Of a DNA stretch of 64,000 nt, positions 34,150 to 44,567 are shown piece after piece. The DNA lies in NCBI GenBank assembly GCA_036924285.1, contig JAYKYS010000010.1:20373001-20437000 (forward strand), written 5' to 3'. Position 1 is the first letter of the stretch. Every line of letters begins with the position of its first letter. This DNA is from Asterella californica (taxonomy: Eukaryota; Streptophyta; Marchantiopsida; Marchantiales; Aytoniaceae). Position numbers and translations under genes: made by a program. The notes under the pieces are model-generated. The model was not told the origin of the DNA. It made no database searches and worked only from the letters and a program-made list of their open reading frames with translations.

Positions 34150-34335
34150 TGTGAGTTTAGAAATTCTGTTCTCTGGAAAAAGTTTACAGTCAGTGTCAGA
34201 TTTTCTGTGAATTTTATTTTCCTGAGAAACTTTCCAGTGTTTTAGAGTGGCTGATAAGCTATCCAGGACAAAAGAAATCATGAGAAGATGAGGTCTGAAG
34301 AAGGAGAAAGAATTTTTCAAAGTGGAGGGGTTGAC
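34150..34335. repeat. Single ~190-bp leader unit in C2
   Basis: This is the one-copy counterpart of the triplicated unit in C1, in reverse orientation to it: TCTCTGGAAAAAGTTTACAG through AGTGGAGGGG. Otherwise this leader stretch between ORFa and ORFb holds nothing I can support. Confidence 0.7.
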
Positions 34336-34546
34336 AACCATGAGGGAAGTGAAAATATACAAATTTCAGTTCTCTGAAAATTTGTACAGTCATCACCATC
34401 TCTTCTGATTAGGGAAGTTTCTGTTGAAACTTCATGATTTAGTAGCTTGGAGGTTGAGCTAATGGAGACCACAAAAATCTTGGAGAGATCTCTTACCAAC
34501 TAAGAGATATACGTTTCGGCATACAAGGAGGTCTTGACGATACGTC

Positions 34547-34858
34547 ATGGGAAATCCAGTTCGAGTGTCAAGGTTGAAGAAGAGACGTTTGGGAGTTAGA
34601 ACGGAGACGGAAAGGCCAAGTATAGAGGCGTTGCGATCAAGCATCTATTGCAGTTGGGGTGCCATTTTTGCTTTATATAAAGAAGCTTTTGCGAGCATCG
34701 ACGCAGATGTGAAGAAAGTTGAGTTCAAAGTATTATTCATTGTGGAGGCCACGAATGCTCCCGGCGAAGTAGAGTGTGATCCTTACAAAAGTGACTTTAA
34801 GATGTCTGCTAGGATCAGTACAGACAATGGTCATGAGGATATTATCATGGACTCTTAA
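34547..34858 (+). CDS. C2 leader ORFb (103 aa)
   Basis: ATG 34,547, TAA at 34,856-34,858. Basic N-terminus (RLKKRRLGVR), a central IEALRS helix, an ADVKKVEFKV strand and an acidic end GHEDIIMDS. Two codons shorter than C3 (KL missing after the RP/KP position). Conserved in position in all three C copies. I do not recognise a family. Confidence 0.65.
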   Translation: MGNPVRVSRLKKRRLGVRTETERPSIEALRSSIYCSWGAIFALYKEAFASIDADVKKVEFKVLFIVEATNAPGEVECDPYKSDFKMSARISTDNGHEDIIMDS

Positions 34859-34980
34859 TTTTAGATTGGATTTTATTTCGTGTATAGCATGTATAATACA
34901 CGATTTTCAGTATAAAGCTCGAAAGAGTTAAGAAAGTGATGTAGAGTTATTTCTTCAAAGATATTTTGTCCACTTAATAG

Positions 34981-35472
34981 TTGAGAAGGTGCAACATCAG
35001 TGGAAGTTCAAACGATTGGAAAGTTAGACTTAGAAACCTTCCTCAAGGTTTAGATGTCATAGTAAGCGTCGGAGAGAGCTCGAAAGAGATTATTGTTGAG
35101 TTTGAGAACCCTAGTATAAAACCTCAAGTAGAATCTCCAAGGAGAAGAGTAAAAACCGAATTGTGGTGTTATTTCTGTAGAGGATTGGGACATAAAGTAG
35201 TGAATTGTCCAACTAGAATCAGAACCGAGAGAGCTAAAGGGAAGCGAGAGTTTACTGATTTAAGTCTTCGAGTGGATCCATCGTCACCAGCGCCAATTCA
35301 TCTTCTAGGAGAAGATCTTTGTCCAAGTTGTGGAGTGGGTGATCTATCAAGAGGACACAAGTGCGTCGATGTGGCCGCCCTACTTACGTCAGTAGTCGAG
35401 AAGTTGGACGAGACTCAAAGAGCTGAGACGGAGAAGTTGTCGACCTCAAAAGAGGACTCGGCTGAGTTGTGA
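34981..35472 (+). pseudogene. C2 leader ORFc: zinc-knuckle protein, start codon lost
   Basis: The frame is open from 34,981, but the start ATG used in C1 and C3 (MSGS/MSGN) is ATC here (34,996-34,998). The CCHC knuckle CYFCRGLGHKVVNC and the CPSCGVGDLSRGHKC cluster are intact. The stop TGA (35,470-35,472) overlaps the ORFd ATG. Confidence 0.7.
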
Positions 35473-35636
35473 TGGAGATCGTCATTCGGATGGTGGAAAA
35501 GACGGTGATGCGACTCAGGCTCATGATTACCTTGGGAGAAGAGATGGCACAAGAGGTGTTGTTACAACCATTTCCTTTCATTTTATCTATGGTAGATTAC
35601 TCGCGAATGAAATTGATGATGTTCATACTCTTTTAG
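35472..35636 (+). CDS. C2 leader ORFd (54 aa)
   Basis: Begins in the TGATG overlap with ORFc and ends with TAG 35,634-35,636, 49 bases before gag. TLGEEMAQEV core, QPFPF and a tail ending MMFILF. Between C2 and C3 most of the changes alter the protein, so there is no sign of purifying selection from this pair. Possible role or relation to ORFa is inference. Confidence 0.5.
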   Translation: MEIVIRMVEKTVMRLRLMITLGEEMAQEVLLQPFPFILSMVDYSRMKLMMFILF

Positions 35637-35685
35637 CGAGTAGTTATTGCACAAAAATTAGAAGGGTAGAAAGAATAGTTACAAG

Positions 35686-37179
35686 ATGGAGAAGTTATCA
35701 ATGTTTCATGAGAAGGACAATGAAGATGTAGAACCATTTGTACGAGACTTCAAAAGGGGTTGCATCGGAAACAACGTGAGAAGGAAGGAAGAATGGATGT
35801 TGTTATTGCTAAAGTTTTTAGAAGATTTTGCTCTTACGTGGTATGAAGACCGAGTGAAGACCCAGACACTTGGTGCAGTTGAGGACACATGGGAGACGTT
35901 GAGTAATGCACTCATCGAGGAATTTCTTCCAGAAGAGAGTTATGAGAAGCTCATGGTGGAGCTTACTCATTTGAGGCAACGAGACGACGAGAAAGTTCGG
36001 CAGTATGCCGAAAGGGTGGATAAGTTGGAGCAACGGTTTCGAACGGTCCTACGGAAGAGTGGAGACAATGTGGAGCTAACGATGGCGGGGATTGGAGCAG
36101 TGTTGATCAAGAACTTGGTGGGAGGGTTGAGGCCTTCAATTCGAACCCAAGTGAGATACGAGAAGCCAGCAACCAAAGCGGAGGCCATCAAGATTGCAAC
36201 AAATATGGAAGAGAGTTTGGATGAAGGAGATATCATCCAACCTCATCATGCTGCTCTAGTGTCGACACCGACTCCTGATGTAGCCACAACGATCGCATCT
36301 GCACCATCACAATTGGTGATTGCTTCAACGTCAGCTCCTACTCCAACGGTGGTGCCAAGACCGTTTGTCCCAACAACGATGTCTACTGCCACCTCTGATT
36401 TTCATGCCGAGTTGAAGAGCATCATCGATACTCTTGCGGATCTCAAGATAAACGTGGTGCAGTTACGAGAATGGAGGAACAAAGGTGGAGGAGGAGGTCA
36501 AAGAGGTTACGACAACAATCTCAACCGAAGAAATCAAGGTAACTTTGGAGGCAACCAAGGTAACTTTGGAGGAATCACTTGTTGGACGTGTGGAGGTTCT
36601 CATTTCCAGCGAAATTGTCTTAACAACGGAGCAAGAGGTGCCGAAGCTGTCAGAATGAATGTGGGTGGAGGAAATCCATCACAAGGACGAGACAAGGGGG
36701 TGGCTACTATCGATGTCGTGCGAGATCCCATCTACGAGAAAAGAGAGAGTTCAAACTCTTCTCATGCACCGGTGGAGCTTTTAGCTCAAGAAAGGAAAAG
36801 AACTCGATTTTCTGATGAACCGGTTTTCATGGAGGAGTCAGCAAGTAGAAGTACTCGTTCGAGTAATGTTTCGAGTACACCAAGGGAGCCAAGAAGGAAG
36901 CTGGGGATGGCGGATTTCACCATTTCATCTTCCCAAGTGGGATATGATGTGGTTGAAGATGTGAGTGCTCAGAAAGTCAACATCACTGTTGGACAACTGA
37001 TCGCACTTAATCCCAGCTTACGAAAGGAACTCAGAGGAGGATTGAGTTCTAAGAGAAGCAAGAAGAAGAAACCCAAGAGCAAGACATCAAAGTCTGTGGG
37101 AGTTGGTGTGGTGGATGTGCATGCTTCAGAGGTATGCACTAGGGCTTCGAAGATTGAAGTCCGGTTGAATGGTCACTAA
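35686..37179 (+). CDS. gag: C2 gag with start of protease
   Basis: ATG 35,686; 497 codons. Capsid-type region (residues 1-170: FVRDFKRGC, WYEDRV, LIEEFLPEESY, RQYAERVDKLEQRF), a Thr/Pro/Ser linker, a Gly/Asn-rich stretch and a knuckle CWTCGGSHFQRNC with spacing CX2CX3HX4C, one residue shorter than usual. The frame stops at LNGH because TAC became TAA just before the protease motif; in C3 the same frame runs into pol. Confidence 0.85.
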   Translation: MEKLSMFHEKDNEDVEPFVRDFKRGCIGNNVRRKEEWMLLLLKFLEDFALTWYEDRVKTQTLGAVEDTWETLSNALIEEFLPEESYEKLMVELTHLRQRDDEKVRQYAERVDKLEQRFRTVLRKSGDNVELTMAGIGAVLIKNLVGGLRPSIRTQVRYEKPATKAEAIKIATNMEESLDEGDIIQPHHAALVSTPTPDVATTIASAPSQLVIASTSAPTPTVVPRPFVPTTMSTATSDFHAELKSIIDTLADLKINVVQLREWRNKGGGGGQRGYDNNLNRRNQGNFGGNQGNFGGITCWTCGGSHFQRNCLNNGARGAEAVRMNVGGGNPSQGRDKGVATIDVVRDPIYEKRESSNSSHAPVELLAQERKRTRFSDEPVFMEESASRSTRSSNVSSTPREPRRKLGMADFTISSSQVGYDVVEDVSAQKVNITVGQLIALNPSLRKELRGGLSSKRSKKKKPKSKTSKSVGVGVVDVHASEVCTRASKIEVRLNGH

Positions 37180-40100
37180 GTCTCTGACGTATTGGTTGGA
37201 CGGAGGGTCGGCTATAAACGTCATATCGGAGAGGTTGATGAAGAAGTTGGGGATGGAACCAACTCGTCCGGCTAGCATTGTCGTGAGGATGGCTAACAAG
37301 CAACGGGTAAGACCTCTTGGTGTGTTAGAGAAGGTGGTCGTGTCTGTGATGGGAGTCAAACATTGATGTCCTTTCAAGTGTTAAAGGACTCTAGTAATGA
37401 TTTGCTCCTAGGTAGGCCTTGCTGTGCGCACCACTGATAGGTGGCACAAGGGATACTTACGGATTGGGCCTAGAGATCATAGAGTGATAGTTCCTCTCTC
37501 GGGTGTTGGAGTTGTGACTTCTGACTCTGATAGACCCACTAGTGACTACTGGGAATCTGATACGGAAGACAATCAGAGTGTCTTAGAAGTAGATACCTGA
37601 GATTCTTACAATCAAGAATCCTCGTCTGAGGACGAAGGATTTGGTCGAGATGAATCATTATATCAGCTTAGTGCTATTGACTTGTTGCCTCGACCAGCAG
37701 TGGAGAAAGATCCTGACAAAGAAGAGTTGAGTGAGGTAGAGATTGTGAGAAGACTCTCTACCCTGAAGTTTGGTATCAATGTCACTCAAGAGGAGAAAAG
37801 TAGATTCCTAGATATATTTCGAAAATATATCCATGTGTTTGCTTTCAGCTACAAGGATTTGAAGGAGGTGATTCTCGAGACTCATTGAATCGAATTGGAG
37901 GAGAACGCAAGATCAGTTCGACAGAAGCAGAGAAGGGTCAATCCCACAACGGCAATGATGGTCAAGGAGGAGATAGACAAGTTGAAGGAGGCGAGTTTCA
38001 TCTACGAGGTGGAGAACTCAGAATGGGTTTCACCCATTGTGATTGTCAAGAAGAAGAATGGTAAGCTGCGAGTGTGCATAGACTATAAAAAGCTGAATGC
38101 AGTTACCAAGAAGGATTATTATCCTCTACTATTTATAGATTGAGATTTTGGAGGAAGTTGCTGGTCATGAGTGGTACAGCTTTGGTGATGATTATAGTGG
38201 ATACAACCAGATCAAGATAGCACAGGAGTACCAGCAGTTGACTACTTTCACTACTCCTTGAGGAACATTTGCATTTCGAGTGATGCCATTCGGACTGTGT
38301 AATGCTCCGGCCACGTTTCAGAGGTTCATGAACAAGGTGTTCAAACCATTCATAGGAAAGTTTGTTCGTGATTTCATTGATGATTTCTGTGTATACGGAA
38401 GAAAGGAGGACCACTTTGATCATGTGATCAAAGTTCTGCAGCGGTTGGAGCAAGCTAATGCTTCTCTGAATCCAGAGAAGTGCATCTTTGGCTGCGAAGA
38501 ATGTCTGCTGTTATGACACATCATTTCCAAGAAAGGGATTGCGGTAAATCCTGAGAAGGTGAAGAAGATTGTGGATCTTCCATTTCCAATCAACTTGACA
38601 AAGTTGAGATAGTTTCTTGGGATGGTTGGATATTATCGTAGGTTTGTCTTTTCCTTCTCAAACAAAGCAATAGCTTTGACTATGTACATGAAGAAAGGAG
38701 TTGAGTTTGACTTGATAGTGCATGATCAGAAGGCAAAGGAAGCATTTGAGGAGCTGAAAAAGACATTGGTGACAGTTCCTATACTTGCTAAACCTGAGTG
38801 GAGTAAAGCATTTATTTTGTATACGGATGCCTCCAATGTAGCTATCGGGTGTACATTAAGTCAGTTAGATGAAGATGGGCATGATCATCCTATAGCTTAT
38901 GCTAGTAGGCAGATGGTGCCAGCGGAGAAGAATTACTCCGTGACTGAACGAGAAGGATTAGCGATGATCTTTGGATTGAAGAAATTCCGACATTACTTGC
39001 TAGGAGGGAAATTTACCATAGTCACAGATCACAAGGCTTTAAAGTATATCTTTAATAAGCCTAATGTCGAAGGTCGTATTGCCCGTTGGAAGATCCTTCT
39101 AACAGAATACGATTACGTGATCGAAGATAGACCAGGGAAAAAGCATGCAAATGCTGATCTTTTGTCGAGGGCTTATGATGATGAGAGAGAAGAACCGTTT
39201 GATGATTCATTTCCAGACGAACATCTGATGACTATCACAAGCATTGAGGAGATACCGGACGAGTACGAGGAAATCTGGAGTTTCCTTGCAGATGGCTCTT
39301 TTCCAGAAGGTATGCATACCCGAGAACATAACGCATTGATCAAGAGATGCAAACCTTACACCATGGTGGAGGGAATTCTGTTTCATCAAGGAGCAGATGG
39401 GTTACTAAGGAGAGCAGTTGGTTAGAAGGAGGCATTCAAGCTAATGCACGAGTTTCACGACGGAACTGTTTGCGGAGATAACAGCCTTCAAGATTTTGGA
39501 TGCGGGTTACCACTGGAGAGGGATTTTCAAAGAGTGTTTAGACTATTGTAAAACTTGCGACGTATGTCAAGCATTTGCTCTGAAGTCTACTAGAACACCT
39601 CCGTTAAGATCAATTCCCGTGTTAGGACCATTTGAGAAGTGGGGTATTGACTTTTTAGGTCTTCTTAATAAGACACCTCGAGGCAATAGATACATTGTAG
39701 TCGCCACTGACTATTGTACCAAGTGGGTAGAGGCTAGACCTTTGAGAGAGACCAATGAAACAAAAGTCGGTAGATTCTTATGGGAGAAGATCATCACAAG
39801 ATTTGGATGTCCGTTAGAGTTGGTCTCGGATAGAGGAGGAGAGTTTGTAGGGAGCATGACTACTGCTATGCTACAACACTTTTCTATCAAGGCACGAGTA
39901 ACGACCTCATACAAACCAAATGCTAATGGTCTTGCGGAGAAGACCAATCTTACACTTTGTATTATGCTCGCCAAAGATGCTGGTGTTGAGACTGCGAAAC
40001 ATACTTGGGATAAGAGGCTACATGCCATCTTATGGGAGTACCGAACGATAACAAAGACTTCTACTGGGTACTGTCCATTTCGACTGGTTTATGGAGTGGA

Positions 40101-40455
40101 ATCTAAGTTGTCGATCCAATTCGAACTGGATACTTTTCAAACTATTCAACGAAAGTTGAAGAGGTCGAGGGGAGAAGACGTGGTCAGATCAAGAAGAGAG
40201 CAACTCATGGAGTTGGAAGAAACCCGAGCGGTAGCAATGATCCAGATGGAACGAGCTCAAGCGTATCAAGAGGGCAGGAAGAAGTTTCTTCCGAGATATT
40301 TTGGTCCTTTTGTTGTAGATAAGGTGTGGAGCAACTTCACATATGACCTTCAAGAGTTGGGAGGAAGGAGATTCGATCGGGTCAACTATGACAAGTTGAA
40401 GCTGTTTCATCGACGAAAGTTCTCTCTTCACTCCGAGGACGGAGCGAAAATTTAG
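37180..40455 (+). pseudogene. pol: C2 pol, broken (PR-RT-RH-INT)
   Basis: In order: protease with DGGSAINVIS (37,200-37,366), pre-RT (37,682-37,888), RT (37,895-38,516, IDYKKLNAV and FIDDFCVYG), RNase H (38,622-39,425, LYTDASNVAIG and ADLLSRA), integrase (39,496-40,455: CKTCDVCQ, WGIDFLG, SDRGGEF, GLAEKTN and a GPF C-terminus). Breaks: frameshifts near 37,190 and 37,890, stops at 38,141, 38,514, 38,609 and 39,423, and a small deletion that removes the His part of the integrase zinc motif near 39,475. The gene ends at TAG 40,453-40,455. Confidence 0.9.
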
Positions 40456-40468
40456 TCCGAGGGTAAAA

Positions 40469-41385
40469 TGTAACGACCTATGTTACACAAAGGAAGTTCG
40501 TCTATTAGTAAGGTATTTAGTTATAACTAAGTGTTGAGAATGTTTATTTGCTGCCCAAGTACTTTAAAGAGGTATCAAGTTAGTCATGACTAGCTAAAAG
40601 TTAGTTATGGTTAAACTTAGCTGTACTTTTGGCAGAATTCAGATATTTCCTAAAGAGTGAGCACTACTATCTTGTCATCTTGTCTAAAAGGTAGAAAGGA
40701 GGTGGAAAGTATCCCTTATCTCCTTTTTGACTTGATATTAGTGGTTGGATTAAAGTTGTGGACTTTGTGGGCATTAAAAACAAGAAGAGATTCCACATGT
40801 TCTTTTTTAGTGGGTCCTAGTGTAGAGGGGGGTGGAAATTCGAGATTCTTTGAGAATATTCTAGAATCCTTCTAGAAGTTGTTGACTTTGAAGGAATAAG
40901 CTCATGTGAAAAGGTAAAAGCCCATGTGATTAATGCTTTTACCTTAAGTAATATCTTAGTAAAACTCGATAAAAGTAGTTACGGCTGAGTTACCGGAGGG
41001 TACCAAAGTAAAAACCTAGAATGTATAAATAGAGGAGTAGAGAAGAGCTCCTCATCCTTGTTTTCACATTGTCGTAATGACAACTTGAGTAATATAGAGA
41101 GTGTGGGATATTTTTAGCATGTGAGAACTTGAGAGACGTCGTTAGAATGGAGGATTTTAGTTGATGTGTTTAAGGAGATTTTTAGTTGATAAGTTTGTGG
41201 GTGTATGAATGAGTGAACTTAGTATTTTTCCCTTCAAGATTCATGGTGTGCTTCCATCAAAGCCATCAGAGGTGACCCCTGAGTGAGAGACATGCCCGAC
41301 ATTTGTAGATTCATCGGTGGCGATCGTGGAGGTTGAGAGATCAGGGGGGGGAGTAATTGATCGATGAGATCGTGGAGGGTTTACA
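40469..41385 (+). repeat. C2 3' LTR
   Basis: 917 bp, TGTAACGACC…GGGTTTACA, preceded by the purine-rich GAGGGTAAAA and followed by the GTAC duplication. TATAAATA at 41,024-41,031. Confidence 0.93.
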
Positions 41386-43316
41386 GTACTTCGTAGGGTC
41401 AACTATGAACGGGGTAAACTTGTAGTCCCGACTGTTGATAGTAGCCCTATAGCAATTGGATGGGCTGTGGGGCAAGATGATGAAGAAGGCAACAAGTTTG
41501 TTGTGCGGATTGGCGCAAAGGTGTTGAGTGAGCGACAAAGGAAGTATTCGCAAGTGAAGAGAGAACTATGGGGGGTGGTTACATCTATGAAGGTTGAGAA
41601 AGACTACCTGATTGGAGCATCGGTGGTTGTGGAGACTGATTGTTTGCCATTGTTGAGAATGATTACGAATTGTAACACTCCTGATATTGCTATGCTAAGG
41701 TGGATAGCGTACATCAAATCATTGAATCTTGAATTCAAGCACATAGCTGGTAAGGATAACCCAGTAACAGACATGTTGTCTCGAGCAAGGTATGAAGGAG
41801 AGGAAGATATGATCAAAGACACAGAGGACGTTGGCACTACCGTCTTTTCTATAGCGCAAAAGGGAGAAGCAGTGTATCCAAAACCATTCGAAGAGGAGTT
41901 GTACGAGAGTGAATGGATAGATATTGGGCGTTATCTTAGCACGTTGCTGAAACACCGTGAAAGGAGTGATACATATTTCAAACAGATCAAGAGGAAGACT
42001 TACAACTACCTACTACAAGGTGGTTATCTGTGGAAACGATCTAAGCGAGATGTTGAGATCTACCACAAAGAGTTGTGTGCAAGAAAGAGATGCAGATGCA
42101 ACTTATTCGAGAGTTCCATGACAGTTTATGGGCTGGACATAGAGGTATTTATGCAACCTTCACAAAGCTCAAGGAGAGGTACTAGTGGCATAATATGTAT
42201 AGAGATGTTGTGAGGTTTGTAGAATCGTGTCAGACTTCTCAGATGTATTCAGAGATCAGACATCGAGACGGTTTGCACCCTACGTATCCGCTTGCAATCC
42301 ATTACAAATGGGTAGTAGATCTGGTTATTATGCCAGTGGGGATATGGCAAATGCGGTATTTGGCTCTTGCACGAGAGGATCTGTCCAATTAAGTAGAAGG
42401 ACGGACTTTACATACAAAGTCCACTGAAGGAGTTTGCAGATTCTTGTTAGAGAACGTGATTTGTAGGTATGGGTGTGTTGGGAAGATTACAGCATATTGT
42501 GGAGAGTTGAATACTCTCTAAGCTAAGCAGTTCTTTGAGAGATGCGGGGTGAAACTAGCTCTTACTAAGGCATACAATCCAGAAGGGAATGCTAAGAGTG
42601 AGCGAGGTCATCCTCCTACTGTGAAAGTCATTGTGAAAGCTTGTAGAGGAAAAGTGAAGGAGTGGCCGAGATTCTTACCTTTTGCTCTATGGGCTGATCG
42701 CTGCACACATAGTTCAGTGACTGAGTACATGCCAGCGGAGCTAATGCAAAGGCAAAAACCTATCATGCCCATCGAAGAGCATATTCCTACTTGGAGTGTT
42801 CTACCTTGGGAGGATAATATATCTAAGGAGGATCTTCGTGCGCATCGGATTCCTCAATTGGAAAGGAGACCCGATGACATAGAGATTACAATTGATAGGT
42901 TGAGGAAGGCATGGTTGAAGAATAAGAGCAGGTTTGATGAGCGTCATCGGTTACAGCCAAAGGAGATTAAGGAAGACGATTGGGTGTTGGTCTATGATAG
43001 TAGCTTGGACAACCAACAGTGCGCTTAGAAAATTCTCTAAGCGGTGGTTTGGACCATATGTGGTTCTTGTTGTACAGACAATGCTACATATTCACTTCGG
43101 GAGCTTGATGGATCAGAGCTCAAAGTTACCATTGCAGGAAAGCGTGTGAAACTCTTCAAGAAGCGAGACGAAGAGATAAGCGTGGAGGAAGTCGGAGTGG
43201 AGTTTGATCTCTTGGATGACGACGAAGATGACTTGGTTCTTCAAGATGCTGATAACGACGATTCAAGAGGACGAAGACGTTGTGTGATGTCGTCCACAAC
43301 TTGTGAGTGTTTGTGA
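41386..43316 (+). pseudogene. pol: D2 pol, 3' part (RNase H and integrase)
   Basis: Continues LRRVNYERGK after C2. RNase H (41,390-41,800) with PTVDSSP, KRELWG, ETDCLPLL and VTDMLSR. Integrase zinc domain is split by frameshifts near 42,130-42,200; core pieces 42,195-42,392 and 42,549-43,028 with KSERGH, but the middle catalytic Asp region near 42,490 is mutated (TAYCGEL). C-terminus 43,044-43,316 has GP and an acidic tail ending at TGA 43,314. Beyond ~43,322 the D2 polypurine tract and LTR are missing. Confidence 0.82.
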
Positions 43317-43322
43317 TGCATA

Positions 43323-44567
43323 CTCGACCCAAAACTCTCCATATCGCTCTCAATATCTCCTATCTACAGTCGCTTACTCTCATAGCCTCCGATTTGAAAC
43401 ACCCAACTTCAATCGACCATAACTTTGTCACTCCGGCTTGGAATCGACTGATCTCAGAGTCCACCAGCAAGCCCATCTCAAGAGCTTTCCAGCAACAGTC
43501 AATTCGTCTCCAACAACCTCACAAAACTCCCAGAAAGTGATAAAGACCTCACGGAAATAAAATTGATCATGAATTTGACCCCCTCAGCTTCAAATGATCG
43601 AAACGTTCTCATCCGTTCTTCAAATCGAGCAACCATTGATTCCACGGGCATCCACGTCTCCCAAGCTTTCCAACCATATCCAACAATCCGTGAATGGACC
43701 ACATGAAGTGCCTCTAACCCTCAAAAACGTGAAAGGAACTTGGTGGAAGATGATTGGTCAAACTTTCGACCAATAAGAAACAAGTTGACAAAAAAGATTT
43801 TGTCTTCACTCACATGACAAACACAATCAACGAATTTTTATCCAAGAGTACCATTTGTGCCTCAAAGCTTATATTGAACAGACTACAAACATGTGTCATT
43901 GACGATACCGTTGGTCAAGAAGCACGTAGACATGAAGAACAAACTACGCTCAAAATAGAGTCAGAATCCCGACTCCAAAACGGTTGACAATAAACAGAAC
44001 TACAAAAAGGACGGATGAAGCTATTATCTGATTGTAATAATCTTCTCAGAAATTCCTCACGACAAACTCTCGATGCGCCACCTTTGGTCGACTGTAACAA
44101 CGTAGTTCGACCCAAGTGTTGAACGGAACTCTCGCTGGAAAGTTCAGATCCAATCGAGGATCCATACCACATCAAAGCAAGATGTAGACAGTAAGATCCC
44201 AAATAGCGTCATAAATGACAATGGGAGGAATGATAAGATCCGGAGTAACCATCACCGTAGTCATAAACGACTCTCCCCAATGAGTCATCATAAATACTCG
44301 GTAGTGATCCCGCGGCAGACAATGGATCTTAATGATGAATGGATGCGCAAGTGAATGATCAGGGGCACGAAAGGGCTCTCCATTCATGCCTATCACTCGT
44401 ACTCTCTTACTTCATCCGACGATAGTCATCACACTCACACTAGACTTGGATACTCTACACTCTTCCCAAAGCTCCGCAACCTCTCTACTTATACATCAAC
44501 TTCGCATATGACGACAAGAGTACTACCGTTATCTCCACTCAGCGGAGAATACACGGATCGTCCACGT
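43323..44567 (-). repeat. D1-type LTR fragment, minus orientation
   Basis: Collinear with 20,564-21,837 of the D1 LTR. Its left edge joins D2 pol; its right edge is the B2 insertion at the sequence CCACGT, which is uninterrupted (CCACGTGG) in the other LTR near 21,829. It may be what is left of the 5' LTR of the D1 element whose pol lies at 21,943-26,659. Confidence 0.85.
44172..44387 (-). CDS. LTR-borne small ORF of D1 type (71 aa)
   Basis: ATG 44,387 to TGA 44,172-44,174; wholly within the LTR fragment. Parts seen: HPFIIKIHCLP, RDHYRVF, HWGESF, VMVTPD, and the tail PPIVIYDAIWDL then VYILL. The end is strikingly like C ORFa (PVVIYDAFEV, YILFT). The D1 LTR copy at 21,436-21,651 differs mostly by substitutions and has one stop. 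No known domain. Confidence 0.6.
   Translation of the reverse strand: MNGEPFRAPDHSLAHPFIIKIHCLPRDHYRVFMMTHWGESFMTTVMVTPDLIIPPIVIYDAIWDLTVYILL

Larger units (their letters stand above)
32932..41385 (+). mobile_element. C2: full-length C element inside D2 pol
   Basis: 8,454 bp with two LTRs (32,932-33,850 and 40,469-41,385), a tRNA-Glu PBS, leader ORFs a-d, gag and a broken pol. GTAC flanks both ends (32,928-32,931 and 41,386-41,389). Removing C2 and one GTAC restores the D2 pol frame exactly. Confidence 0.97.
26660..43322 (+). mobile_element. D2: Ty3/gypsy element interrupted by C2
   Basis: It has a 5' LTR (26,660-28,921), tRNA-Trp PBS, gag-protease (28,976-31,351) and pol (31,349-32,931 and 41,390-43,316). 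The 3' LTR and polypurine tract are absent; the sequence stops at about 43,322 against an inverted D1 LTR fragment. The four bases before the LTR are ACGC. D2 sits inside D1 pol. Frameshifts and stops make it inactive. Confidence 0.85.

Noticed and set aside
44430..44560. Second, decayed small-ORF module upstream of the D1 ORF
   Set aside because: One frame gives a WEE…SS…V…IV pattern reminiscent of module 1, but the match is too weak to call.
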